DNA of 64,000 nucleotides from Anatilimnocola floriformis (GTDB lineage Bacteria; Planctomycetota; Planctomycetia; Pirellulales; Pirellulaceae). The translations under genes were made by a program, and so were the position numbers. Below the pieces are notes generated by a model that saw nothing but the letters and a program-made list of their open reading frames with translations, did not search any database and was not told where the DNA came from. This document shows positions 1-8,061 of this stretch, piece after piece; within the stretch, counting starts at the first letter, position 1; the number at the start of each line of letters is the position of its first letter. Where the stretch lies: positions 5,580,001 through 5,644,000 of the forward strand of contig NZ_JAMLFW010000001.1 of NCBI RefSeq assembly GCF_024256385.1, given 5' to 3'.

Positions 1-666
1 TTTCCCGTCGTCTTCATCGTCGCCTGCGAACAGGGCTTGCTGCCGCACGAACGGAGCCGGCATGACGAAGAAAAACTCGAAGAAGAACGGCGACTGCTGT
101 TTGTGGGCATCACCCGAGCTCGCGAAGAGTTGCAGCTGAGTTACGCCGGGTACCGCATGTTCCGCGGTGTGAATGCGCCGACCGTGCCGAGCTCATTTTT
201 GAATGAACTGCCGAAGGAAGAGATGCAGCGGCAGTTGCCGAGTAGTTCGTTACGCAGAGCCTGGCAGGATCCCGAATCGCAGTTGCCCGACGATGACGAT
301 TTTGCCGCCGAGTTGCCGCCTGATGAACTGCCGACGCCAAAGTCGAAAACGCGAATCGATCCCGAGGAGGATTTTTCGCAGATCGAACCGCCGGCTGCCA
401 AGAAGAAGGTGCTCGATAAGCGGTTCTCGCTGATGAGCGGCGCCGATCTTCTTTCGCAGCAAGCCGACACTGGCCCCCGTTTTGCACCACATCTGTTCAA
501 GCACGGCATGAGCGTGTTGCACCCTGAGCACGGCCTGGGCACGATCGTGGCGTTGGGCGGCGAAGGACCAAAACGAACGGTCACCGTTCACTTCGAAAAG
601 GAAGGCCGCGAACGGCGGTTCTTTTTGATTCACGCCAAATTGGAACCGGTGGAGATGGATTCATAG
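1..666 (+). CDS. pcrA: UvrD/PcrA-type DNA helicase, C-terminal part (5' end outside window)
   Basis: Superfamily 1 ATP-dependent 3'-5' DNA helicase of repair and replication. The frame is open from base 1, so only the last 221 residues are seen. The first residues (FPVVFIVACEQGLLPHERS) match the motif V region, and LLFVGITRAREEL is helicase motif VI with its conserved arginine. An acidic, proline-rich linker follows. The last 60 residues (HGMSVLHPEHGLGTIVAL onward) fit the small Tudor-like C-terminal domain of PcrA/UvrD. Choosing between PcrA, UvrD and Rep needs the missing N-terminus. The next gene lies about 100 bases downstream on the same strand. Confidence 0.88.
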   Translation, partial: FPVVFIVACEQGLLPHERSRHDEEKLEEERRLLFVGITRAREELQLSYAGYRMFRGVNAPTVPSSFLNELPKEEMQRQLPSSSLRRAWQDPESQLPDDDDFAAELPPDELPTPKSKTRIDPEEDFSQIEPPAAKKKVLDKRFSLMSGADLLSQQADTGPRFAPHLFKHGMSVLHPEHGLGTIVALGGEGPKRTVTVHFEKEGRERRFFLIHAKLEPVEMDS

Positions 667-762
667 ATTTGAGCATTGAAAACATCACCCGGTGAATTGT
701 TCGCGCCGAATGCGGATACTAAAGCAGCGACACATTTTTCACTGACAACGAGAGCAGACATC

Positions 763-1671
763 ATGAAGGCCTTAATCACTGGCGCGACCGGCTTTGTCGG
801 TAAGCGTTTGCTGCATCGTTTGAACGAACCCGCCGTAGTCCTCTCGCGTAACGCGGCGAAAGCGGAGAAGACGCTGTCGGCGTTCAAGGTGAAGGCGTTT
901 AACTGGGACGCTGAAAATCAACCCGCGCCGGCTGAAGCATTCGATGGCGTGGACGCGGTTTTTCACCTAGCTGGCGATCCGGTTGCCGAAGGGCGCTGGA
1001 CGGAAGAGAAAAAACGTCGCATGCGGGCCAGTCGCGTCGAGGGAACTCGGAACCTGGTGAATACGCTCGCTCAGTTGCCGAAAAAACCGCGAGTACTCGT
1101 AAGCGCGTCGGCAGTCGGCTACTACGGCGACCGTGGCGACGAAGTCCTTACCGAAGATGCCGATCCACGCGATGATCTGCTCGCCGAAGTGTGTGTTGCC
1201 TGGGAGCGCGAGTCGCACGCGGCCCGCCACGCCGGCATTCGCGTCGTCAACCCGCGCATCGGGATCGTACTCGGTGAAAAAGGGGGCGCGATCAGCAAAA
1301 TGCTCACGCCGTTCAAATTCGGCGTCGGCAGCCCGCTCGGCACGGGCAAGCAATACATGCCCTGGATTCACATCAACGATCTCGTCAGCTTGATGCTATT
1401 TGCTGCCGAGCGCGATTCCATCAGCGGTCCGCTGAATGGAACGGCGCCAAATCCGGTGACCAACTATGAATTCACCAAGACGCTCGGCCGCGTTTTGAAC
1501 CGGCCGACGTTCATGCCAGCGCCGCCCAACTTCATGCTGAAGTTGCTCATTGGCGAGTTTGCCAACGTGCTGCTGGCTTCGCAAAACGCCGTGCCGAAGC
1601 GGCCGCTCGACGCCGGGTTTCAATTTCAATATCCCACGCTAGAACCGGCGCTGCGGGAAATCTTGAATTAG
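763..1671 (+). CDS. TIGR01777-type NAD(P)-dependent epimerase (SDR, YfcH-like)
   Basis: 302-residue atypical/extended SDR protein with a Rossmann fold. GATGFVGKRLL at residues 6-16 is the dinucleotide-binding glycine motif. ASAVGYYGD and the later PWIHINDL are signatures of the YfcH/TIGR01777 family, and the length fits that family (about 300). The substrate is unknown for the family. An in-frame ATG 87 bases upstream would add a tail unlike the family. The ATG at 763 starts directly at the beta-strand MKALITGATG and has GAGAG about 8 bases upstream, so it is preferred. Confidence 0.85.
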   Translation: MKALITGATGFVGKRLLHRLNEPAVVLSRNAAKAEKTLSAFKVKAFNWDAENQPAPAEAFDGVDAVFHLAGDPVAEGRWTEEKKRRMRASRVEGTRNLVNTLAQLPKKPRVLVSASAVGYYGDRGDEVLTEDADPRDDLLAEVCVAWERESHAARHAGIRVVNPRIGIVLGEKGGAISKMLTPFKFGVGSPLGTGKQYMPWIHINDLVSLMLFAAERDSISGPLNGTAPNPVTNYEFTKTLGRVLNRPTFMPAPPNFMLKLLIGEFANVLLASQNAVPKRPLDAGFQFQYPTLEPALREILN

Positions 1672-1692
1672 GCATCTCGTGGGAACTGCACG

Positions 1693-2205
1693 ATGGGATT
1701 TTCGATCTCGTACGCGACGACGCGCCCGCTCACGCCGTCTGAAGCAACGCAAATACGCGCCGCAGCCGATGAGTTGATCCAAGGCTACACCTGGCTCAGC
1801 TGCGAGCCGGTTTACTTTGGTCAGGATCTGCAGGCCGGTCGACTCAGCGGTTCGAGCAAACCGAATTTCACGCCGCACGAGGATGACATTGCCTCGGCCA
1901 GCGCTGAAGACTTACCCGATGGCACGGTGCACGAAATGCTCGACATTCTCTGCGAGCTATCACGGCGTTTTGGCGTCGATTTCGAATGTGCTCACGACCA
2001 TTCCGAAGGGCCGGCCGGCTACATTCGCGACGGCGAATGCGAAGAAGAGCTCCGCGACCTGATCTCAGCCTTTGCCAGCGTCGTCGATTTTGCCCAGGAC
2101 GGACTGGATGGCATGGGCCAGGATTTTGACCTGGAGCACCGGGAAGATCCGGATGACGACGACGAGGACCGCGGGCCATCGATTTTCAAGTTTCCTGGCC
2201 GGTAG
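1693..2205 (+). CDS. hypothetical protein with acidic C-terminus
   Basis: 170 residues, not recognised. No signal peptide or membrane helix is visible, so it is probably cytoplasmic. The protein is acidic throughout and ends in an Asp/Glu-rich stretch (EDPDDDDEDRG) followed by a short basic/aromatic tail. It starts 21 bases after the epimerase stop on the same strand and may be cotranscribed with it. Codon use looks like that of the neighbours. No function can be assigned. Confidence 0.65.
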   Translation: MGFSISYATTRPLTPSEATQIRAAADELIQGYTWLSCEPVYFGQDLQAGRLSGSSKPNFTPHEDDIASASAEDLPDGTVHEMLDILCELSRRFGVDFECAHDHSEGPAGYIRDGECEEELRDLISAFASVVDFAQDGLDGMGQDFDLEHREDPDDDDEDRGPSIFKFPGR

Positions 2206-2219
2206 CGCTCCTGACGCAT

Positions 2220-2480
2220 TCACTCCTCGAGATTCTCTCTTCCATTGCGATAGATCCGCTCGAGCAACCAGCCCCAGATCAGGTACTGCGCGCCGATGAG
2301 CATAAAGACGCCCGCGCCGATCATCACCACGAGCGAGAAGTAGCCCAGCGTGAGAAACGTCAAGGCCACGATTGCAAACATCAAGCCGACGCCGGCGAGG
2401 ACGATGGTCCACGCCGACGAACGGGGCTTTTCGTTGAAGTCTGGCGGTGGTGGCTGCGGTGGAACGGGCTTGGCTGACAT
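2220..2480 (-). CDS. small membrane protein, two predicted helices
   Basis: 86 residues: a proline-rich cytoplasmic N-terminus (KPVPPQPPPPDF) followed by two hydrophobic segments at about residues 25-43 and 47-66, then a charged tail ending RNGRENLEE. A longer frame reaches 2573 but would cross a palindromic repeat, so the internal ATG at 2480 is chosen. Convergent with the preceding gene, with a 14-base gap. Function unknown; a two-helix inner-membrane protein is all that can be inferred. Confidence 0.6.
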   Translation of the reverse strand: MSAKPVPPQPPPPDFNEKPRSSAWTIVLAGVGLMFAIVALTFLTLGYFSLVVMIGAGVFMLIGAQYLIWGWLLERIYRNGRENLEE

Positions 2481-2501
2481 GCCCCTATGATAGCAGTAGT
2501 A

Positions 2502-2580
2502 CGGACCATTGGTCCGCTCCTGGCAGCGGTTAGCTCGCAGAATTTGTTGAACTCGCACATCCGGACGGACCAATGGTCCG
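2502..2580. repeat. inverted pair of 15-bp palindromes (CGGACCAWTGGTCCG)
   Basis: CGGACCATTGGTCCG at 2502-2516 and CGGACCAATGGTCCG at 2566-2580 are each palindromic around a central base and are reverse complements of one another, separated by 49 bases. They can fold singly or as one long hairpin. A further small hairpin (CCTTTCGC/GCGAAGG) lies at about 2600-2617. All sit between the 5' end of the small membrane protein and the 3' end of the sulfatase, an arrangement typical of dispersed intergenic palindromes. Confidence 0.6.
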
Positions 2581-2621
2581 TCCTACGTGATGAAACTTCC
2601 TTTCGCGAAGCGAAGGCGACT

Positions 2622-3968
2622 CTAGTTCATATTCTTTTTCTTCTTTTTGTTTTCCTGTTTCTTCGCCGCCGGAGCATCGGGCGCACTGGGCTCGGCTTGT
2701 TCTTTGTTCCAAGCGTCGTACAGCGATTGCAACTCCTTCACCTTTTCGGGCTGATCCTTGGCAAGATCTTTCGATTCGCCGATGTCAGCGGCCAGGTTGT
2801 AGAGTTCCGGCTTGCCACTGCCACCCTTCGACACTACCAGTTTGTAATCGCCGTGGCGAACGGCCCACTGCTCACCAAACCGCCAGTAGAGCGTTTCGTG
2901 TGGGCGGGCTTTGTTTTCGCCGGTCAGGTATGGCATCAGGTTCAAACCGTCGAGCTTGGCCGAGCTATCGACCGGTGCGCCGCAGGCAGCGAGTGCCGTC
3001 GGCAACACGTCGAGATTGAGCACCGGAAAGTCATACGTCTGGCCGGCCGGCAGCTTGCCCTTCCACTGGGCGATGAAGGGAACGCGTGGACCACCTTCAA
3101 AGGTCGTCATCTTGAAGCCCCGCAGCGGGCCGTTGTTCGAGGTCGTCCCTTGCGTCGGACCGCCGTTGTCGCCGATGAAATAGATCATCGTGTTTTCTTC
3201 TTGCTTCAGCTCGCGCACTTTTTCCAGCACGCGACCAATGGCATCGTCCATGGCCGACATCGCCGCAGCGAAGTGCTTCCGCTTTTCGTCGGTGATGTTC
3301 GGAAAACGGTCGAGATACTTTTGCGGCGCTTGCAGCGGAGCATGCTGAGCGTTGAACGGCAGATAGAGGAACCAGGGCTTGGTCTTGTTCTTCTCGAGCC
3401 AATCGAGTGCTCGTTCGGCGTAGGCTTCGGTGGTGTAGAACTTTTCGTCCTGCACTGTCGAGGCCTGGTTCGAGACGCGGGTATCGACGAAGTTGGTCGG
3501 ATGAAAGTAGGGCGTGTTGCCCAGCGTGCCGAAGTATTCATCAAAGCCGCGTTTCGTCGGCAGATTCTCGGGCTGATTGCCGAGATGCCACTTGCCGACG
3601 ATGGCCGTTGCATAACCCTGTGCTCGCAGGCGGTCGGCGAGCGTCGTTTCCTTCGCCGCCAGGCCGACCTTGTTGGCCACGCTATTGAACTCGTGCCCAA
3701 ACCGCGTGGGATAACGGCCCGTCATCAAGCCGGCCCGCGAAGGGCTGCAGTAGGTCGCCGCGACATAACCTTGCGTGAAGCGCAGGCCGTTCTTGGCGAT
3801 CGAATCGATGTGCGGCGTAGGAATGTCTTTGCCACCCTGGCAACCGGTTTCGCCCCAACCCAGATCGTCGGCGTAAAGGATCAGCAGATTGGGCTTGTCC
3901 GCGGCTTGCGACGAAATCGCCAAGCCCACGCCGAACAGCAAGCAGAATAGAAATGAACCGACTCGCAT
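2622..3968 (-). CDS. secreted type I sulfatase (arylsulfatase family)
   Basis: 448 residues, exported by a signal peptide (residues 1-23, hydrophobic core FLFCLLFGVGLAI, cut near SSQA-AD). Family features in order: metal-binding DD at 34-35 (YADDLGWGETGC), then CSPSRAGLMTG with the catalytic Cys74 that is converted to formylglycine in active type I sulfatases, then FIGDNGGP carrying the late metal ligands. Expected to remove sulfate from a sulfated glycan or small ester; the exact substrate cannot be read from sequence. It ends in a Lys-rich tail. The ATG at 3968 starts the signal peptide; an upstream in-frame start at 3980 is less likely. A degenerate relative lies just upstream on the same strand. 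Confidence 0.9.
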   Translation of the reverse strand: MRVGSFLFCLLFGVGLAISSQAADKPNLLILYADDLGWGETGCQGGKDIPTPHIDSIAKNGLRFTQGYVAATYCSPSRAGLMTGRYPTRFGHEFNSVANKVGLAAKETTLADRLRAQGYATAIVGKWHLGNQPENLPTKRGFDEYFGTLGNTPYFHPTNFVDTRVSNQASTVQDEKFYTTEAYAERALDWLEKNKTKPWFLYLPFNAQHAPLQAPQKYLDRFPNITDEKRKHFAAAMSAMDDAIGRVLEKVRELKQEENTMIYFIGDNGGPTQGTTSNNGPLRGFKMTTFEGGPRVPFIAQWKGKLPAGQTYDFPVLNLDVLPTALAACGAPVDSSAKLDGLNLMPYLTGENKARPHETLYWRFGEQWAVRHGDYKLVVSKGGSGKPELYNLAADIGESKDLAKDQPEKVKELQSLYDAWNKEQAEPSAPDAPAAKKQENKKKKKNMN

Positions 3969-4126
3969 AACTTCTCCCAATGAACGAAGTGAATGATTGG
4001 GCAGCAGTTGTCTGGTCCCGAGACGCGCCGAAAGGCGACGCCGCTAATGGAAGCGGTCGGTAGAAACTTGTCAATCGGCTCGCCGCGGTTCGCGCGAGGA
4101 ATTCATCGATTTACAAGCCATTTTCG

Positions 4127-5317
4127 TTATCTCCAGGGCGAAGTAAGCTCCTCTGCCAGCCCCCCACTGACAGGCTGCTTGGCCAGTTCGGCCAGCTGCC
4201 GCGCGATGTCGCCGGCCCGACTGGCAACGTCGTTGAATTCCCAGCGATCGTCGGGCTTGGCGTAGAGCTCGAACTGTTCGCCGTCGTCGTTTTGCACAAC
4301 TCGCAATTGCCAAGCCGACGTCCGCACCAGTTGCTGCTGACCGGCGGCAGCGAGGAGCACATCGCGACTCACGGCGGGTTCGCCACGCACGATGCGCAGC
4401 AGGCTTTGCAACTGCGTTGTCTCGTCCGTGGCCCAGCCGTTCGCATCAGCGAGCGTGGCGAAGAGATCGGCCGGCTGACACAGTTCTTGCGTGCGTAGCA
4501 GCGCACCTTCGCCGTGCGGAAAACGAACACAGCAGGGAACGTGCAACAACTCACCGTATAGAGCCTGGTCGCATTCGCCTAAGCGAAGATGTTCGCCGAG
4601 AGGATAACCACGCGGCGAAGTCACGGCGAAGAGGAGCGAGTCGCGCTGCGGCAACTCATCGATCGCATGCAGGATGGCTTGTAAGCCGCTATCGATCACC
4701 GAAACCTGGCCGGCGTAGGCGTGAGCGAGTTGCAACAGCTCATCCGGGTCGTGATCTTTCGCGAGCAACTGTTGCGGCGGTTCGACACTTTCCGACGGTG
4801 TGGGATCATCTTCGTCGGCAAACTGCTGGCGAAGTTCCAGCGGCGCATCCCAGCTGCCGTTCATCGCTCGCGCATGAATCCAAAGCAATTGAGGCCGATC
4901 AGTTTCCTTCCAGGCTTCGAGTTGAGCGAGGGCCGCATCGAGCAGACGGATGAAAGACGTCTGCTCGATTTCTTCGGCAGGGCGTTTCGCCGGTTCGTGT
5001 TTCACCAGGTGCAGCTCATCGAAATCGGCAGCACCGGGCAACTGCGCGATGGCTTCATCGTCGGTCACCAGCACCGTATGACAGCCGGCCAGGCGAGCGA
5101 GTTGCGGCAGTGAAGTAGTTTCATTGCCGCCCTGCCAATAGCTGCGGTAAGCGATAGCCAAATCGGGCGAATTGGCCAGCAGATGTTCGCACAGCAGCGA
5201 CTGACTGGCGAGCCGATTGAACCCGGGCGTTTCGAGCCAGGTGTTGCCATAGGGGCCGAGATAACCGGCGCCGAGACGATCGATGACGAGAACGATTGCG
5301 CTGTTTACAGAATTCAT
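4127..5317 (-). CDS. sulfatase-fold protein lacking the catalytic residues
   Basis: 396 residues. The N-terminus aligns by eye with the sulfatase/alkaline-phosphatase fold (VLVIDRLGAGYLGPYGNTWL... followed by TPGFNRLASQ). The usual metal-binding DD is DR (residues 13-14), and the expected C-x-P-S-R region reads NSPDLAIAYRSYWQGG without the modifiable Cys. No signal peptide is seen, so the protein should be cytoplasmic, unlike its neighbour. It probably does not act as a sulfatase; it may bind a ligand or have another role. It lies about 160 bases upstream of the active sulfatase on the same strand. Confidence 0.72.
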   Translation of the reverse strand: MNSVNSAIVLVIDRLGAGYLGPYGNTWLETPGFNRLASQSLLCEHLLANSPDLAIAYRSYWQGGNETTSLPQLARLAGCHTVLVTDDEAIAQLPGAADFDELHLVKHEPAKRPAEEIEQTSFIRLLDAALAQLEAWKETDRPQLLWIHARAMNGSWDAPLELRQQFADEDDPTPSESVEPPQQLLAKDHDPDELLQLAHAYAGQVSVIDSGLQAILHAIDELPQRDSLLFAVTSPRGYPLGEHLRLGECDQALYGELLHVPCCVRFPHGEGALLRTQELCQPADLFATLADANGWATDETTQLQSLLRIVRGEPAVSRDVLLAAAGQQQLVRTSAWQLRVVQNDDGEQFELYAKPDDRWEFNDVASRAGDIARQLAELAKQPVSGGLAEELTSPWR

Positions 5318-5444
5318 CCGGTCAATATACCGCCTCGTCGAGGCAGTGCTGGTGGCTCAGGGGCAATGTCGCGGCATCAACTCATTGCACTCGCCAGGAC
5401 AATTTCAGCAGGCAAATGGTTCGCGCCGCGCACCTGTGACCGTC

Positions 5445-6716
5445 TTACTTCGCCGCCACTGGCTTCCAAATCGGCGGCTTCGGCGCCAGGCGATAGGCTT
5501 GGGCAAATGGATCCTGGCGGATACGCGTCGAGCCCGACGTCGAAGTCGCAAACAGCGGCAGAATCGGCGTGCCGTCGGAGCGGGTTTCGTACTGCCCCGT
5601 GCGCGACTGGCACATCAGCAATCCACCGACGAGACCGCCGGGCGTTTCGCCGATCAGAATGTCGATGCGCGTCGGCCCCTTCACGCCGAACCATTTGCCG
5701 GCGTAGGCGGTGCGATTGCCCGAGACGCCCGGACCGCCGAAATCCTGCCGCAGCGATTGATCGTAGCTGCCGCCAGTACCGACGTTGCACATGGGCACCC
5801 ACGAGCCATCGAGCACGGGTTGCTTGTTGACGTAGACGAGGAGCATGTCGTCGAAGAAGCCGACGAAGCGATACTCGCCGGCGGCCGGCGGAATGACCGT
5901 CCCGGAGAAGTGAACCATCCAGCCGCGCGGCTCAACCTTGCCGGCCACGTCGAATTCGGCGGGCCCTTCGTTGGCGCTCGTATTGGCGGGAATCATCAGC
6001 TGCGAGTACGACAGCTGGGTATCGGCTTTGTAGTAGCGCGAAGTAATCGTCTCGGCAAAGTCGCTGGCGACCATCGAGTTCACATTGCGGATGTATTCTT
6101 CGAACGAACCGCCGTAGTTGAGTTTGTTCTGTTTGCGGTCTTGTTTGAAATCGTAAAAGCTGCCGAGCAAGCCGCGACCGCCACCTCCGCCGCCGCTTCC
6201 CGAACTGCCGCCCATGCCCATTGAGGATGAGCCGAACAGCCCTTTTCCCTTGCCCGTGGAACCGCCAGTGCCGGTGCCGCTCAGGGCAAGGCCGGAGCCA
6301 ATCATCGGGCCGATGCCGAACGCACTGCCGCCTCCCATGCCGCCGCCAGCTCCCGATACGAGCGCTTGAATGCCCTTGTCGTCAGAAAAACCACTGGCGA
6401 GATCGGCCGAATCCTTGGCAATGGCAGAGGCCGCCGCGTCGGCATCGACCATACTATTAGCTGCGTCGGCCAACTGCTCGGAAACATTGGAATCGGCTTC
6501 GCCCAGCGACTCGTTATCGAACTTGGTCAACTCGACACTTACATTCGTGCCGTAATCGTCCCCGAATAGACTTTCGAGCGACGGCCCGCTCCCCTCACCG
6601 GCAGGCCGGTCGGCGATGGCGGGCAAGAAAATAGCGGCCAGGACCAGCAGGGTCGTGTGAAAGAGGAAGCTGTAGAAAGTCGACAAAAAGCCGACGCGGT
6701 CCTGAAGAATCTGCAT
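5445..6716 (-). CDS. membrane-anchored Gly-rich protein with PA14-like domain
   Basis: 423 residues. One N-terminal membrane segment (about residues 8-31, FLSTFYSFLFHTTLLVLAAIF) is followed by an Ala/Asp/Ser-rich region, then a Gly/Ser-rich low-complexity linker (about residues 125-185). The C-terminal half has a beta-rich segment resembling PA14: GTVIPPAAGEYRFVGFFDD then VYVNKQPVLDG, with the DD pair and the xVDG-like turn typical of that carbohydrate-associated fold. Probably held in the membrane with the PA14-like part outside the cytoplasm. It is a single gene with no obvious operon. The PA14 assignment is by pattern only. Confidence 0.7.
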   Translation of the reverse strand: MQILQDRVGFLSTFYSFLFHTTLLVLAAIFLPAIADRPAGEGSGPSLESLFGDDYGTNVSVELTKFDNESLGEADSNVSEQLADAANSMVDADAAASAIAKDSADLASGFSDDKGIQALVSGAGGGMGGGSAFGIGPMIGSGLALSGTGTGGSTGKGKGLFGSSSMGMGGSSGSGGGGGGRGLLGSFYDFKQDRKQNKLNYGGSFEEYIRNVNSMVASDFAETITSRYYKADTQLSYSQLMIPANTSANEGPAEFDVAGKVEPRGWMVHFSGTVIPPAAGEYRFVGFFDDMLLVYVNKQPVLDGSWVPMCNVGTGGSYDQSLRQDFGGPGVSGNRTAYAGKWFGVKGPTRIDILIGETPGGLVGGLLMCQSRTGQYETRSDGTPILPLFATSTSGSTRIRQDPFAQAYRLAPKPPIWKPVAAK

Positions 6717-7199
6717 AGGAAGTATCGATAGCGAACCATTTCAGCGCGATTGAAGCACACCACAGATCTGGCGAGCGGCTCCCAATAGCAAGGGCTGTGC
6801 CGGGCGGCAAATTGCGCGAAAAGCGAAGCAAACGAGTTCCAAACGGAGAGTTTGCGATAGTAGCCGAGTTGGGTCAGCTAACTCGCTGCGACGATTTCGA
6901 CGGCGGTGTCGATTCGCTCAACAGATCTAAGGACTTTTGCAGCAATCTCCAGCGGGCCAAGCAGTCCACGCCAGCCCGCCCGTTCTTGACACTCTTTTCC
7001 CCCACCGATACATTTTTAGCTGACACGGAGATGTAGGCATTTGGCAGGGCTGCACGGTCGTGCGCCTTCACCAAAGCGGATCGTTTTCGCGTCAGGTTAG
7101 TACATTGAGTCGAGCGTTTTAACCGGCGCGAGCTGCTCGATAGGGTAGGTCGCGTTTTTTTGTTGATTGAGGCAAAAATTCAGGTGTAAATCGCGGCGT
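6717..7199. other. gene-poor divergent spacer (483 bases)
   Basis: Separates the PA14-like gene (leftward) from the ABC ATPase (rightward), so it should hold both promoters. Short open frames are present but have no Shine-Dalgarno sequence and no recognisable product. The stretch around 6990-7030 is T-rich. No repeat, RNA gene or clear promoter pair could be called. Confidence 0.4.
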
Positions 7200-8030
7200 A
7201 TGGCCAGCTTGCAACTCCTTGGCGTGTCGAAGGTTTTCGCTTCGAAGCCCACTCGCGAGGTGCAGGCGGTTCAGTCAGTCGATTTGGAAGTGAAGGATGG
7301 CGAACTCCTCGTTTTGTTCGGGCCCAGCGGCTCGGGAAAAACGACTCTCCTGCGAATCATCGCAGGGTTGGAGCAGCCGACCGCGGGCAGGGTGCTGCTG
7401 GGAGGAGTCGAAGTGACTCAACAGCCGCCCCGCGAGCGGAACGTAGCCTTCGTCTTTCAGCACGGCAGCTTGTATGGCCATTTGACCGTCGAGCAGAACC
7501 TAACGTTTGCTCTGGATCAGCAACGGGCGAGTCGAAGTTGGTGGGGTTCAGGCAGTGCAGCGCGGGGCGAGCTGAGTAATCAGCAGATCGCCGCTCGCGT
7601 GCGAGAGGTGGCGGAGCAAGCAGGCATCACGGCCTGGCTGGGGCGACGACCGGCGGAGTTATCCGGCGGTGAGCAACAGCGAGTGGCCGTGGCGCGAGCG
7701 CTGGTTCGCCAGCCGCAGTTGCTGCTGATGGATGAACCTTTTTCCAGCCTGGATTTGCCCGTTCGGCAAACGCTGGTGCGTGAGTTGAAGCAGCAGTTGC
7801 GAGAGCAACAGCAAACGGCAATTTACGTGACGCACGATCTGGCCGAGGCCTTGGCTGTGGCGGATCGAGTGGGTGTGCTGATCGGTGGACAGTTGCGGCA
7901 GATTGGTGATCCTCGCGAGGTGTTTGCAAAACCGGCGGGGGACCAGATCGCTGCGTTGTTCGCTCCGCTGCGGCTGACGGAACGGCCGGGCTGGTGGTGG
8001 AATGTTGGAGTACCGTCTTCAGGCGGCTGA
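7200..8030 (+). CDS. ABC transporter ATP-binding protein
   Basis: 276 residues. Walker A GPSGSGKT (41-48), signature [16 protein letters not shown], Walker B LLLMDEPFSSLD and the switch histidine in YVTHDLAEA are intact, so it should hydrolyse ATP. The order and the VTHDLAEALAVADRVGVL segment fit importer-type ATPases (nitrate/sulfonate/taurine, iron or spermidine groups). No permease or binding-protein gene lies nearby, so the partner is unknown. A longer frame begins at 7167, but the ATG at 7200 starts directly at MASLQLLGVSKVF. nusA begins 31 bases after its stop. Confidence 0.88.
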   Translation: MASLQLLGVSKVFASKPTREVQAVQSVDLEVKDGELLVLFGPSGSGKTTLLRIIAGLEQPTAGRVLLGGVEVTQQPPRERNVAFVFQHGSLYGHLTVEQNLTFALDQQRASRSWWGSGSAARGELSNQQIAARVREVAEQAGITAWLGRRPAELSGGEQQRVAVARALVRQPQLLLMDEPFSSLDLPVRQTLVRELKQQLREQQQTAIYVTHDLAEALAVADRVGVLIGGQLRQIGDPREVFAKPAGDQIAALFAPLRLTERPGWWWNVGVPSSGG

Positions 8031-8061
8031 TCGTTCGAACAATTCGGGAAGGCAAACAAAT

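Noticed and set aside
2487-3950. 487-codon plus-strand frame opposite the first sulfatase
   Set aside because: Arg/His/Val-rich shadow of the sulfatase gene on the minus strand, which has complete motifs.
6797-7036. 79-codon plus-strand frame in the gap before the ABC ATPase
   Set aside because: No Shine-Dalgarno sequence and no recognisable composition.
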